Part shown: piece by piece, positions 23,967 to 34,529 of the stretch
Layout of the letters: the number at the start of each line of letters is the position of its first letter
Position numbering within the stretch: position 1 is the stretch's first letter
From: Ypsolopha sequella
Taxonomy: Eukaryota > Arthropoda > Insecta > Lepidoptera > Ypsolophidae
Assembly (NCBI GenBank): GCA_934047225.1
Contig: OW204011.1
Span: forward strand, 16,814,339 to 16,878,338
Direction of reading: 5' to 3'
Length of the DNA: 64,000 nucleotides
Position numbers and translations under genes: made by a program
Notes under the pieces: model-generated
Databases searched by the model: none
What the model saw: the letters and a program-made list of their open reading frames with translations, nothing else
What the model was told of the DNA's origin: nothing

Positions 23967-23970
23967 TTAA

Positions 23971-24690
23971 ATGAGCGTTTTTCTCGTTGTTTTTTTTTCC
24001 TCCAGATGTCACTGTCCATGTAAGCATAGATAAAATATATTTCGTATAAATGAATGCCCAAGTGGTTTTAGTTTGTTTGGAATCTGTGCAAATTTTATCT
24101 TTGATTATAAATTGCTAAAGTATACGACTGTGCCATCTAGGAATCTTATTAGACACTAAAATGCTCATTCTATCCATAAAACAGAAGCGCACACGCACAA
24201 CATTCTTGAACAGTGTGTTTAGATAAAAGAAACAAAACCGGTCAAGTGCGAGTAGGACTCGCGTCCTGAGGGTTCCGTGCCATTTAAATAGGTTATTTAA
24301 ATACTTAAATAATTTGAACAGAAATTATAAACTTGTCAGTACCTACAAATTGTATGAAACAAAACTGCAAAATTAAGTTGGTTGAGTATTCGGGGACGTA
24401 ACCCTAAAACTACACCATAAATCGGCGATTTCATTAGTTTTTTGTTTAAATACAACATATGGTATGAATATACAGATTTCTGTAAATTCTAATAATTATT
24501 CTTTACTACTTTGATCTTTGAGATGGACCCCGTAACAAAAATGATCTAAAAATGACAACTTTGATAGCCTCCCATTTCTTTATTTCGAAGATTAAATCAA
24601 ATATAAAATACATTTACACTCTACTTAATGAGTTCTAGACAATGACATCCGACATTTTTATGGTAAGAAAAAAAAAAATTTTCGGCTCCA
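23971..24690. other. Intron 1, mixed repeat debris
   Basis: Contains a fragment of the GGGTTCCGTGCC repeat near 24236-24300 (caagtgcgagtaggactcgc). Nothing else is recognised. Confidence 0.45.
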
Positions 24691-24692
24691 GT

Positions 24693-25200
24693 TTCGTCAT
24701 CCATCCATCCGTCAGCCTAGGTCATCCACTGCTGGACTCCCGGCAGTCATCCTGGAAGAATTGCCCATACTCACACATGCTGGGCAGGCGGTTTGGTGAG
24801 CGCGGTGCCGGAACCCTCGCACCAGTGACGCCGCTGCCCGTCACCAGTCTGTTCCATAAAAGGCCCGGCTATTAGGGATGGATATACCGCCATCCATCGG
24901 ATGGATCCATCGGTATCCATCCATTCATCCTAGTTCGTCCACTGCTGGAGATAAGCTTTTCCAGGACTTTGCCATCGGATGGCGGTATATTCATCCCTAA
25001 TTGCCGGGCTTTATATAGAATAGACTAGTGACGGGCAGCGGCGTCACTGGTGCGAGGGTTCAGGCACCGCACTAACCGCCCGCCTACCCAGCGTGTGAGT
25101 ATGGGCAATTCTTCCAGGCTGACCGCCGGGAGTGGCAAAGTCCTGGAAAGGCTTATGTCCAGCAGTGGACGAACTAGGCTGATGGATGGACTAATTCTGT
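24693..25200. repeat. Inverted pair of a dispersed repeat (family R-CAT)
   Basis: The unit with catccatc, gtccactgctgga and cttccaggctgaccgcc / ggaagaattgcccatactca occurs forward at 24693-24905 and reversed at about 24905-25200. A third copy lies at 42675-42900 between PLCE1 exons 4 and 5. It is non-coding; short open frames in it are chance. Confidence 0.75.
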
Positions 25201-25792
25201 TACTTTTACTGGTGGCCAGGCGAAGTGTAAAACAAAAGAAATATATAATCGGAACCCCAGGCGTTGTTATACAGCACACATGCTGTCAGTAAAGGAGTGT
25301 TCCACGCCAACATAATTAGTCTAATTGCACGCGAAGCTTATACCTGCTACTAATTGATGGTCCTTCGGGTTTTATTAATTATTTTAAAATAAAATGGCAG
25401 TTAACGGAGCTGATAAAAAGTTCGTTATTTGCGACGTATTGGAGAAGGGCCAAGTCCAAATCATCTGGAATTGTATGACTTAATTGTTGGATATGGAGCG
25501 AAAAAGTGTGTCAGGGTCAAAACAGATGGAAGTTTTTTGTCTTAGCCTACCTCTCTGGAAAACAGACACTGGGTGTATGTGAATGGAAATTGGTATTTTC
25601 TTTTAGTTTTGTCGATAAGAAGCTTCACAATACTAAACGCTTTGCATGGAATTTGTAAGAACGTATCCATAACCAAATACATATTTATTGAACGCAGCTC
25701 TTGTTACACCTGTCTCGCCTACACATATTCTCTCTCTCTTTTCTTCCGCTGCTTTCGTGTAGCTATTTCGTGGCTAAGAAAATAAAACAGTA
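25201..25792. other. Intron 1, no recognised feature
   Basis: No gene, repeat boundary or RNA recognised. A 70-codon open frame (25573-25785) lacks any family resemblance. Confidence 0.4.
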
Positions 25793-25796
25793 TTAA

Positions 25797-26205
25797 GAGG
25801 CTATGCGAATTTTATTTTTGTCACTGTCATTGAAAAATCGCGCAGTGCGAGAGGGGCGGATTCAGGGCAAAAGAGAAAAAAGTTGGTTTTATATTTTTAT
25901 TAAAAAAACTAAAATAGCTAGCAAAATTTCAAATATCAAATCTCTAGATATTGTTAAAACACACCTAATAAAATATGTTTGAGTTCTGTATATGGTTCCT
26001 ATTCGTCAAACGAGGAGAAAAAGTGTGTTTGAAGACCTCATTTCAACAATTATTTCTATTGAATAAAATTTATCCAAACATGTTTTCGAATTTCAAAACA
26101 CTAGATTATATAGTCAATATGAATATACCAGAAATGTATTAAAATTTTCGGTGTATTTCATGAAATACATAGAAAAGAAACAACCGTCTTTTTTCGCATA
26201 TCGCC
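25797..26205 (+). mobile_element. TTAA-flanked MITE, family M1, copy 3
   Basis: Same orientation as copy 1 and the best preserved: TTAA at 25793-25796 and 26206-26209, ends GAGGCTATGCGAA and TTCGCATATCGCC. 409 bases, non-coding. Confidence 0.8.
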
Positions 26206-26325
26206 TTAATATAATTACGTGTTTTAATTCAAAGATACCAAAGTTACGTCTTATTAAATATTACTAAATTAAATTAATTATTAAATAATAATAATAATAA
26301 TAATCTATTACTCTTTAGATAGACC

Positions 26326-26543
26326 GTGAGTGTCAAGTTAAGTTGGTACTTCAAAACTGCAAGTGGAATTATTTACCAAAATGTTTTAAGATTTAAGGGT
26401 TTATTTTATTACAACAAAATTTTAAATGTTTTCGAGAAAACCAAACTACATACACTGATTGATGAGAATCATAATAAGTACCAGATGATAAAAAAGAACC
26501 GGTCGGATGGATTGCGCAACCTGGATTACTTACCTTCTTTCTC
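26326..26543 (+). pseudogene. LINE ORF2 C-terminal fragment, left of the gypsy insertion
   Basis: The open frame includes NVLRFKGLFYYNKILNVFEK and NHNKYQMIKKNRSDGLRNLD. It ends at the duplicated GTTAC where the gypsy element entered. The same frame resumes at 31309 with a typical LINE C-terminus. Confidence 0.7.
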
Positions 26544-26548
26544 GTTAC

Positions 26549-26672
26549 AGTTGGATTTTAAGATAATAGTTGATAATAACGTGAAGAAAACACCAAGTTC
26601 GGTAGCACACTAATATATTAACCTACCTTCGTACAATACTATTATATTATGCTAGGCCACAAGTACCCTACA
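26549..26672 (-). repeat. Gypsy 3' LTR
   Basis: 124 bases starting TGTAGGG on the minus strand and ending CCAACT. Identical to the copy at 31185-31308. The short length is unusual but within the range for this group. Confidence 0.93.
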
Positions 26673-27042
26673 CGTCCCCCCTTAACATAAAATAATAGCA
26701 TTCATTGCTATTGTTTGTCACAAAAGCAAGAAGCCAAAAACTCAAAATACTAATATGAGAAAAAAAAAAAACGTGTAACTAGGTATTGTATTTCCTATAA
26801 CTATTATGTATAGGTATATAAACCCTCAAAAACACATAAGGTAGGCTAGGGTACGCTCTGACCTAAGAAAGTAACAAGCATACTTAACAAACAGACTAAT
26901 TAATGTTTAATATACTATATAAATAGACAAGAGGAAAAAAAACGTATTAAACTTACAAACAACGAGTATATAGCCGCTTACCTATTACTACATAACAACT
27001 GTAGGTTACAATAAAAATACAAAAAAAAATAATCTTGTCATT

Positions 27043-30000
27043 CTAAATGCCATACTTTCCTGTAAATAAACAAGATCGTTTTGGACGTGGCGGTTTTTTA
27101 TTAACATCGCCTTCAGTAACAGTTGATGCAGAGGCCGGTCCCGGTAACTCATTCGTGCAGTTATCTAATGACTCTGATGAGCTTTGTGTGGGCGCGGGCC
27201 GCACGGGTGACTCATGCGCTTCGGAAGACTGCGGGACCGTAAGGTCATTAGGAGTGTTATTTTCATTGTTACTTTGAATACCTAAAGAGTGGCGATGAAA
27301 TATTGGTTTATTTGACAAAATTTGATCAATGTGTCTTTTCCATACCCGGCCGTCATTAAGTGAGACGGTGTAAGAGTATGGCGCCTCGCGAGAGAGTACA
27401 GTGGCGGGTTGCCACGGCTGGTGGCGCGCGCGGGGCCCGTAACCTCGCACGAGCACGGCGTCTCCGAGTTCCACATGGCGCTGAAGGGCGGGGGCTCGCT
27501 CGCCGACGCGCCCCTGCGCTGCCGCCACTACTTCCGCCGTACTCGGACGCAATGCGTCTAATCGGCCTCTCACTCGCCGACCGAGGAGCGCTTCGGCTGG
27601 CGCTTTGCCAGTTGTTGCGTGTTCACAATTTCTATACTGAAATAAAAATTTTGATAAGGCCGTGTCTAAGTCGACCCCATCATGAGCAGCCTTTTTTAAA
27701 GCTCGTTTTACCGACTTTACTGCATTTTCTGCTGCCCCGTTCCCAGCCGGCCTATAAGGACTTGTGATCGTGTGTTTGATGATATTTTTGGCTAGAAAAT
27801 TCTCAAATTCAAAAGAAGAGTAAGGCGGGCCACCGTCACTAACAATTTGGATAGGAAGACCAAACCTGGCAAATAACTCCCTCAACTTTATAATTGTTGC
27901 CTTCGCTGTAGTGGTTTCCATTTTCTGGGCCTCTATCCATTTACTATGGGCGTCCACAGTAATTAAATAGTGTTTGCCGTGGTATTCTGCAAAATCAATG
28001 TGAAGACGTTGCCACGGGCGTGTGGGGAACGACCACGGATGCAGCAGTGACCGAGCCGGCAGGTCACGCTGCTGAAGACACGCGGTACAACACCTACATA
28101 CATTTTCTATTTCTTCGTCAATATACGGCCAATACACATAACTTCTCGCAATATTTTTCATTTTTATCATACCGAGATGTCCATCGTGTAGTTCTCTCAA
28201 AACTTGTGTCCTCAGATTCTCGGGAATGACTACGCGATGGTCGTATAAAATACAGCCGCGGTCAACGGATAGTTTCTCTTTACGATTAAAATATGGTTTA
28301 ACGCAATCTTCCTCCACGACAGAGGGCCAACCGTTGATTAGAAAATTATAAATTTTAACTAAAACGTTATCTTTCTGTGTCTCACACGCCACTTCCTTTG
28401 AGCTAATTGGAAATGCTTCTTCAACAAAATGAATGAAAGAGACCGTGTCCAGCCCCTTCCTGCTGTCTCGTTCACACGGCAACGGCAGTCGAGATAACGC
28501 ATCCGCACTACTATTATCATTCGATTTGATAAATTCTAGATCAAAGTCGTACGCAGCTAGCCGCGCAGCATATCTTTGTAAACGGCTCGCAACCGTCTGG
28601 GGCAAACCATTTTTAGGGCCAAAGATAAATGTCAATGGTTTATGGTCGGTTTTAATGATAAATCGACGACCATAAAGGTATTGATGATGTTTCATAACGC
28701 CACTAAAAATGGCTAGCGCTTCCTTGTCCAGTTGGCTATATGATCGTTCTGCGCTATTTAAAGTCCGCGATGCAAAGCATATTGGACGTTCATCTCCGTT
28801 TGGATACCTGTGCGATAATAAACTGCCTATGCCGTACGAACTGCTATCAACCGACAATACAACCGGCAAATTAGGGTCATAGTGCACTAGCACATTTTCA
28901 CTCACTATAGCTCTCTTAACTTCATTAAAAGCCTTATTGCATTCTTTAGACCAACCCCAAGTTTCATTTTTTTTTAAAAGCTTATGCAAAGGGTACAATA
29001 TTGTGCTTAATTTTGATATGAATTTGCCATAATAATTGACCATTCCAAGAAATGAACGCAGCTGTGTTACGTCATTAGGTGGTGGGGCGTCTGCTATTGC
29101 TTTAACTTTACTAGGGTCTGGATGCAAGCCATGTTTATCTATGATAAAACCCACGTATGTAATGCTCTCTTGCATAAATGAACATTTACTAAGCTTAATT
29201 CTAAGCCCAACATCTTGCAAACGTTGAAACAATGCCTTCAAGTTCGTTGCATGCTCCTGGTCATTTCTGCCAGTCACAGCAATATCGTCCATAAAGACGG
29301 CTAGACCTTTTAAGCCCCTTAGAGCCTCTTCCATGAATTTTTGGAATTTTTCGGGAATGCAGTTCAACCCATAAGGTGTACGTCGATAAACGAAGGTTCC
29401 CATATGAGTCGTGATGGCTGTGCATGCTTGCGAAATACCTTCAGAAAGTAAAAGTTGTTGGTACGCGTTTGTCAAGTCAATTTTTGAAAATTTATCCCCA
29501 CCACTTAATCCCGCAAACAACTCTTCGATACGTGGCATAGGGTACGGTTCGCGTTCTAACTTTGGATTCACAGTTATTTTGTAATCGCCACAAATTCTAA
29601 TCTCACCATTACTTTTAATTACTGGAACAATTGGGGTTCCGTAGTCAGAATGCTCAACCGGATAAATCGTACCCTCTGCCACTAATCGTTCCAACTCTAA
29701 TTCTACTGGTTTACGCAAAGCCAATGGCAGCGACCTCGCCTTGAAAAACACTGGATTCAAATCATGTAATTTTAGAGAAAACTTTTTCGTACATGTTCCT
29801 AGACCAGGAGAGAAAACTGCAGGAAATTCTTTGGCTAATTTAGCAATCAAATTTTCATCCCTTACATGCCATAAATTAGTAATTTGCACCAAATCAATGT
29901 CTAATTTGCTCAGCCATGATCTACCCAACAGTGGAGGTCCTCCGTTTTCAATCACAAATAATTTTAAATTTCGAACGGTTTTCTCACCCATCGTAACATC

Positions 30001-31113
30001 AACTTCAATAAATCCGATCGGTTTAATAATCTCTCCCGTATACGAACGTAAACAAACATCATGGCTCAGAATGGGTAAATTACTGAAATGTTTTTTATAA
30101 CAATCATAACTTATGGTGGATAACTTACTCCCAGTGTCCAATTCAAAAGAAATTAATGTCTTTCCACTGACCAATAATTGCACCATATATGGCTTATCGT
30201 CCTTACCACTGACGAACAACTTATAAAAATCACAATCTGATTCTACGTCAGAATCATCTTCCAGAAAATTTTGCGCCCGGGAACGTGCTCCTCGGAAATC
30301 ACTTCTGTCACCAGCACGTTGCACGCCACGTTTACACATCACTTTAATGTGGCCTTTTTGATGGCATGCGTCACAAGAATAGTTTCTGAAACGACACGTT
30401 TCCGGTCGATGGTCACGTCCACACCGCCAGCAGCTGCGAGCGACGCGCCGCGCCTGCTCGTCACCTCCTGCAGCCGAAGAGCGACCGCCACCGCTACCAC
30501 CGCTATTACCGCCGTAACCGGCGCCGCGCTCTGCTACACGATGTAGCTGCTCGACCGCCGACGCATTTCCAGCTGGTTTCGTCGCTGTACAGCCCGAGCC
30601 GCTCGCCTGCGCGTGCCGCTCCGCCGCCTCCAGCGCGAGCGCCAGCTCCACCGCTAGCTTATAGTTTAGATCACGCTCTGCGAACAGTCGCGACCGCATG
30701 ACGTCACTGTTCAAACCTGACACAAATTGGTCGCGAAGATTTTCTTCAAGCTTGGCCTGAAAGTTGCAAGTGCTGGCCAAATGTTTCAAGGTCTGCAAGT
30801 AGTCGCTCAACGACTCGCCGTCACGTTGCCGACGCAGCCTAAATGTGTGACGTTCAGCTATTTCCGACCGTTGCGGCTCAAGATGGTTACCAACTATGTC
30901 GACCAAATCCGAAAACTTTTTATCCTCCGGCGCTTTTGGAGCACATAGATCGCACATTAAATCATACGTCGCAGCTCCCACGACAGAAACAAGCGTCGCA
31001 ACTTTGAGCTCACTTTTAATGTCATTTAACAGAATGAATTGTTCCACGCGGCGGACATATTTGGTCCAATTTTTGTTCGAAATGTCGAAAGGCTCAATTT
31101 TTCCGATTGGCAT
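27043..31113 (-). CDS. Ty3/gypsy Gag-Pol polyprotein (1356 aa)
   Basis: A single frame encodes Gag and Pol. Gag ends with two zinc knuckles, C228-x2-C-x3-H-x4-C240 and C247-x2-C-x4-H-x4-C260. The protease has LDTGS at about 325. The reverse transcriptase covers about 460-640 with FMDD at 607-610 in place of the usual Y-x-DD. RNase H follows (D755, then TDHK at 822). The integrase has an HHCC finger (about 976-1012) and a catalytic triad D1040, D1093, E1129 with 35 residues between the last two. Gag and Pol are fused without the frameshift seen in many relatives. The start is the first Met after the 5' LTR. Transposition proteins only; no host role. Confidence 0.95.
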   Translation of the reverse strand: MPIGKIEPFDISNKNWTKYVRRVEQFILLNDIKSELKVATLVSVVGAATYDLMCDLCAPKAPEDKKFSDLVDIVGNHLEPQRSEIAERHTFRLRRQRDGESLSDYLQTLKHLASTCNFQAKLEENLRDQFVSGLNSDVMRSRLFAERDLNYKLAVELALALEAAERHAQASGSGCTATKPAGNASAVEQLHRVAERGAGYGGNSGGSGGGRSSAAGGDEQARRVARSCWRCGRDHRPETCRFRNYSCDACHQKGHIKVMCKRGVQRAGDRSDFRGARSRAQNFLEDDSDVESDCDFYKLFVSGKDDKPYMVQLLVSGKTLISFELDTGSKLSTISYDCYKKHFSNLPILSHDVCLRSYTGEIIKPIGFIEVDVTMGEKTVRNLKLFVIENGGPPLLGRSWLSKLDIDLVQITNLWHVRDENLIAKLAKEFPAVFSPGLGTCTKKFSLKLHDLNPVFFKARSLPLALRKPVELELERLVAEGTIYPVEHSDYGTPIVPVIKSNGEIRICGDYKITVNPKLEREPYPMPRIEELFAGLSGGDKFSKIDLTNAYQQLLLSEGISQACTAITTHMGTFVYRRTPYGLNCIPEKFQKFMEEALRGLKGLAVFMDDIAVTGRNDQEHATNLKALFQRLQDVGLRIKLSKCSFMQESITYVGFIIDKHGLHPDPSKVKAIADAPPPNDVTQLRSFLGMVNYYGKFISKLSTILYPLHKLLKKNETWGWSKECNKAFNEVKRAIVSENVLVHYDPNLPVVLSVDSSSYGIGSLLSHRYPNGDERPICFASRTLNSAERSYSQLDKEALAIFSGVMKHHQYLYGRRFIIKTDHKPLTFIFGPKNGLPQTVASRLQRYAARLAAYDFDLEFIKSNDNSSADALSRLPLPCERDSRKGLDTVSFIHFVEEAFPISSKEVACETQKDNVLVKIYNFLINGWPSVVEEDCVKPYFNRKEKLSVDRGCILYDHRVVIPENLRTQVLRELHDGHLGMIKMKNIARSYVYWPYIDEEIENVCRCCTACLQQRDLPARSLLHPWSFPTRPWQRLHIDFAEYHGKHYLITVDAHSKWIEAQKMETTTAKATIIKLRELFARFGLPIQIVSDGGPPYSSFEFENFLAKNIIKHTITSPYRPAGNGAAENAVKSVKRALKKAAHDGVDLDTALSKFLFQYRNCEHATTGKAPAEALLGRRVRGRLDALRPSTAEVVAAAQGRVGERAPALQRHVELGDAVLVRGYGPRARHQPWQPATVLSREAPYSYTVSLNDGRVWKRHIDQILSNKPIFHRHSLGIQSNNENNTPNDLTVPQSSEAHESPVRPAPTQSSSESLDNCTNELPGPASASTVTEGDVNKKPPRPKRSCLFTGKYGI

Positions 31114-31184
31114 TTTACTAAATGCACTTCCGCACGCACTAATACACTACAATAGCACTTTATTAGCAGATTTATCTCGTCGCC

Positions 31185-31308
31185 AGTTGGATTTTAAGAT
31201 AATAGTTGATAATAACGTGAAGAAAACACCAAGTTCGGTAGCACACTAATATATTAACCTACCTTCGTACAATACTATTATATTATGCTAGGCCACAAGT
31301 ACCCTACA
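31185..31308 (-). repeat. Gypsy 5' LTR
   Basis: Identical to the 3' LTR. Transcription of the element would start here and run toward lower coordinates. The candidate primer-binding site follows immediately (31185 downward). Confidence 0.93.
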
Positions 31309-31612
31309 GTTACCAAGATGTACAAATGTTTATGGAACAAGGACTTGGATGTACTGTTTGCCTAAAACTGTAAATGAGCTTCCTAAGGATATGCAAAACG
31401 TATACATAAACAGTAATAATTTTAGAAATAAGATAAAAAAATACTTTATGGAAAATTGATATATCTATGTACTCTGTTTAAGATGTAAAATTAACATTTA
31501 TAAGAACGTCCGCTGCTATCAGATAAACCAATAGGTTTCCGATGGTAGCTATATAACACAACTGTTTTAAATGTAAAAACTATATGAAATAAATAAAAAA
31601 AAAATTAAAAAA
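31309..31612 (+). pseudogene. LINE ORF2 C-terminus and 3' end, right of the gypsy insertion
   Basis: With the duplicated GTTAC counted once, the frame of 26326-26543 continues across the insertion site into PKTVNELPKDMQNVY and IKKYFMEN, then a stop near 31460. The 3' UTR ends in an A-rich tail at about 31590-31612. This is the pre-insertion LINE host. Confidence 0.75.
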
Positions 31613-31690
31613 AAAGGGTTCTATACCCATTTTGAGTGGTGGTACGGAACCCTAGTGTGCGAGTCCGACTCGCACTTTGCTGGTTTTTTT
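31613..31690 (+). repeat. Fragment of the GGGTTCCGTACC repeat
   Basis: Carries the right-hand end gcgagtccgactcgcacttt followed by a T run, as in the fuller copies at 38977-39260 and 54388-54673. Confidence 0.7.
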
Positions 31691-31754
31691 AATTGTCTAT
31701 CCTTATCTTATAAACTTCCACGCACGCAAAAATTCAGTTATTTTGAAATTGACT

Positions 31755-32295
31755 AATCTAGCAGTATCTACATCAGTTATTTGCCTTATGCGTCTAACAG
31801 CGTATGCGGCCGAACTAAGTCTACCACATAGTGCCCATATACAACGTGTAACAGAAAGGTGTAATCATATTTGAAGAGCTTATTCAGTCAATGGTATAGA
31901 ACAACTTTTACTATAGAACGAGCCCTGTATCTCAAAAAAAAATTACCTCTTTCATAGAAAAATGCAATGGCGCTCGGCCGAAATAAAATATGGACGGGCA
32001 GATTTCTTTTTTGAGATTTCGGGGTTGGCTCCACAGTAAAAGTTGTTCTATACCATTGACTGAATAAGCTCTTTAAATATGGTAACACCTTTCTATTACA
32101 CGTTGTATAGGGACCCCACTGAAGACGAGAGTCTACCGTAATGCCTAAAAACATAGTTTCGTTAACTAACTCCAGCTTGGACCCCTGCAAAAGCAAATTA
32201 GCATCCACTTAAATTACATTTGTAAATTATATTCATTTTGTCTCTTTTGCGTTTAAAACTAAATTATTCGCAGTTAGTTGTGTAAAACAGGCAGT
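31755..32295 (-). pseudogene. LINE-A RT fragment interrupted by a MITE
   Basis: On the minus strand 32295-32108 and 31839-31755 match the RT segment at about 56205-56470, including GSKLELVNET and LGITVDSRLQWGP. The two parts are separated by the inverted-repeat element at 31840-32107. Too short to be active. Confidence 0.8.
31840..32107. mobile_element. MITE with 77-bp TIRs and TA duplication (Tc1/mariner-like)
   Basis: Arms 31840-31916 and 32031-32107 are about 90 percent identical in inverted orientation, starting TACAACGTGTAA. TA flanks both sides. It interrupts a LINE-A sequence whose uninterrupted form is at 56390, so insertion is directly demonstrated. No transposase. Confidence 0.8.
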
Positions 32296-32618
32296 AAATA
32301 TAAGTTTATGAACCTTCTAAGTCCGCAAATTGTGACGGGCAACTGCGGTTCCCTACATTGCGCGTGGCCGGTTTTCGAACAGGATGTAGGGTTTAAAACA
32401 CCAAAACTTCCTATCCCTAAAGCCCCATCAAAGGATGGTAGACCTCTTGGGAGTTATCAATCTACCCTCTGACATCTGTAACCGAGAGGTAGCGGTTTTC
32501 ATTCGGGAATAACTACAGTTGGACTGAACGAAAATTCTTTAAGGAATAAATCCGTCGTTGCCTTCTGTTATTCTGTCAGCTTGGCAAATAAGAGTTTGAC
32601 GCGGTGACAGGTGGAAAT

Positions 32619-32849
32619 AAATATTTTGGTCGTAGTATACTATTTTGGTCGTAGTATACACTTTTGGTCGTAGTATACACTTTTGGTCGTAGTATACTAT
32701 TTTGGTCGTAGTATACTATTTTGGTCGTAGTATACAATTTTGGTCGTAGTATACTATTTTGGTCGTAGTATACTATTTTGGTCGTAGTATACTATTTTGG
32801 TCGTAGTATACTATTTTGGTCGTAGTATACTATTTTGGTCGTAAAATAA
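32619..32849 (+). repeat. 19-bp satellite, about 12 units
   Basis: The unit tattttggtcgtagtatac is repeated head to tail with one or two variable bases at its start. Each unit holds the palindrome GTATAC. The array is homogeneous, suggesting recent expansion. Confidence 0.93.
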
Positions 32850-32984
32850 CTTTAGAGGTAACAACTACAATAACATTATAAAACTAAACTTTATAATGAA
32901 ATTTAACCTAATGAACAATTTTATATGTAAACTAAATAATCCTAAGAAAAAAAATAAAAGAAAAAGCCCTAACATGCAATAAAG

Positions 32985-33770
32985 TGTTCATTATGAGGAG
33001 TCCTGCGTTCACCACGGTGTACTGCCACTACGTGACAGACGTATCATCTCTGACATGTCATTACTGCATGATGTGTGCTCAGGCGCACTTGACTGTCCAA
33101 CGTTAGTAACAGAGATGATGCGTCTGTCAGCCCCCTCCACCCGCACTCGACACACCAAGTTATTTGCCACCCCCTTCTCGCGTACTAACTATGTGTCGAA
33201 CTGTCTTTGCCGGCGGGTTCTTCAAACGTATAATGAGCGCTTCGCGGACCTGGATCCGTTCTGCACAACCAAAACTGTGTTTAAACATAACATATACCAA
33301 CAAATAACGGACTTACTTTAAATCGTCTTATTACTTGAATATTAATTTTCTTTCTTTTACTTTTTTGCCACATTATACTTACAAAGTAATATTACACATA
33401 TTATAATTAAATTAAATTAAATTAATTATATGCTACATGTAAGACCACCTTTATCCATACTCATTACCTGTTTTATCATCACACGATGAGACACGCACAC
33501 ACACACACACACACACACACCCTAATCACCCGACACTCAACAAACTCATAATGGCAACAAACCTTTGTATTATAAATTCGTCTTCTTTGCGAATAATTTA
33601 TTAATTTAACCATATTATAATTGTTATGTTCCAATTTTTTATTAGTATGTTTAGTTTAGCATAATGAAATCCGTTATTGGCACAATAAGATGAATATCAT
33701 GTTCAAGTAATCTGAATGTACTTGCTGTGGATTTTTGTTTATGAATAAAATAAATAAATTAATTAATTAA
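32985..33770 (+). pseudogene. LINE ORF2 C-terminal fragment with 3' UTR
   Basis: The frame 33055-33321 reads LLHDVCSGALDCPTLVTEMM and FATPFSRTNYVSNCLCRRVL, then a stop: the conserved C-terminus of a LINE polymerase (D-C-P, R-T-N-Y and R-x-x-x-x-Y-N patterns). The 3' UTR includes a CA microsatellite (33493-33520) and ends in an AATT-rich run near 33770. Confidence 0.75.
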
Positions 33771-33816
33771 TTAATTTTTTCATTAATTCAAGCAAATTCA
33801 GGTTTTTGGTTGTTAT

Positions 33817-33970
33817 TAGGGTTCCGTACCCAACGGGTGCCAAACGGGACCCTATTACGAAGCATCCGCTGTCTGTCTTCGTGTCTGTCTGTCCGTCTAT
33901 CAGAGGACGTCTACAGCTTTAGCCGTAATAGGTAGCTAGTTGAAATCTTCACATAAGTGTTTGTGTATAT
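33817..33970 (+). repeat. Partial GGGTTCCGTACC repeat
   Basis: Left part only (gggttccgtacccaacggg, gggaccctattacg, ctgtctgtctgtccg). It is cut by the LINE-A copy that follows. Confidence 0.75.
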
Positions 33971-33974
33971 TAAT

Positions 33975-34400
33975 ATCTAGCCAAAAAAAGAAAAGTTTAT
34001 TTTGCAAAGTAGGTATATATAATACACGTTTCACAAGTCAAAATTTAATCTGATAAAAATATATGTAATAAAATAATTAATGTACATGAACTACTTAGAT
34101 TAAATATTTATTTAATTTATGTAGCAATATATATACGATTAAAATTATAGGTAAAATATTATTATACAAGGTAAAATCCAATCAACCGCCCGAACCCATA
34201 CCGGAGACCCGGCCAGGGACCAGGAACAAGGTTCAATGATCACCAACCGAGCCCCCAGCATGAATCCAGGCGGCCGACCAAATCCCATCCTATATACTAC
34301 ATAGTAATAGGTTACATATATAAATATTATTATTAGTCTTGCTAAGAAGAACGGGCAAGAAACTTGGCAGAATAACGGGCAAGAAACTTGGCAATAAATG
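33975..34400 (-). mobile_element. LINE-A 3' end, copy 3
   Basis: Minus-strand copy of the 3' UTR with the CCGGGTCTCCGGTATGGG block (34185-34215) and TTGCTAAGAAG near 34345. A short internal duplication (gggcaagaaacttggca twice) lies at 34364-34396. No ORF2. Confidence 0.8.
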
Positions 34401-34445
34401 ATACAGGATCAATAAATGATACAGGAAATCCAAAATATAAAAGAA

Positions 34446-34522
34446 ATAGTATATTTCGTGACGAGTATAAAATGGCGAATTACATTCCGAGGGTAAGAAA
34501 ACCCATTTTTACTCGTTGCGAA
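34446..34522. repeat. Miniature palindrome, copy 2
   Basis: Ends cgtgacgagtataaaatgg and ccatttttactcgttgcgaa pair loosely. It is the reverse and shortened form of 10675-10770. Confidence 0.6.
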
Positions 34523-34529
34523 CGATACT

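Larger units (their letters stand above)
26549..31308 (-). mobile_element. Complete Ty3/gypsy LTR retrotransposon
   Basis: 124-bp LTRs at 31185-31308 (5') and 26549-26672 (3') are identical by eye. A GTTAC duplication flanks the element (26544-26548 and 31309-31313). Reading the minus strand, TGGCGACGAGAT directly after the 5' LTR is a candidate primer-binding site, and AAGGGGGGACG directly before the 3' LTR is the polypurine tract. One uninterrupted gag-pol ORF lies inside. There is no envelope ORF. Identical LTRs and an open ORF point to a recent insertion. Confidence 0.95.

Noticed and set aside
26673..27042. An envelope gene downstream of gypsy pol
   Set aside because: Only about 370 bases lie between the pol stop and the 3' LTR, with no open frame of useful size.
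28020..31249. Plus-strand frames within the gypsy element
   Set aside because: They are antisense shadows of the gag-pol ORF, without family resemblance.
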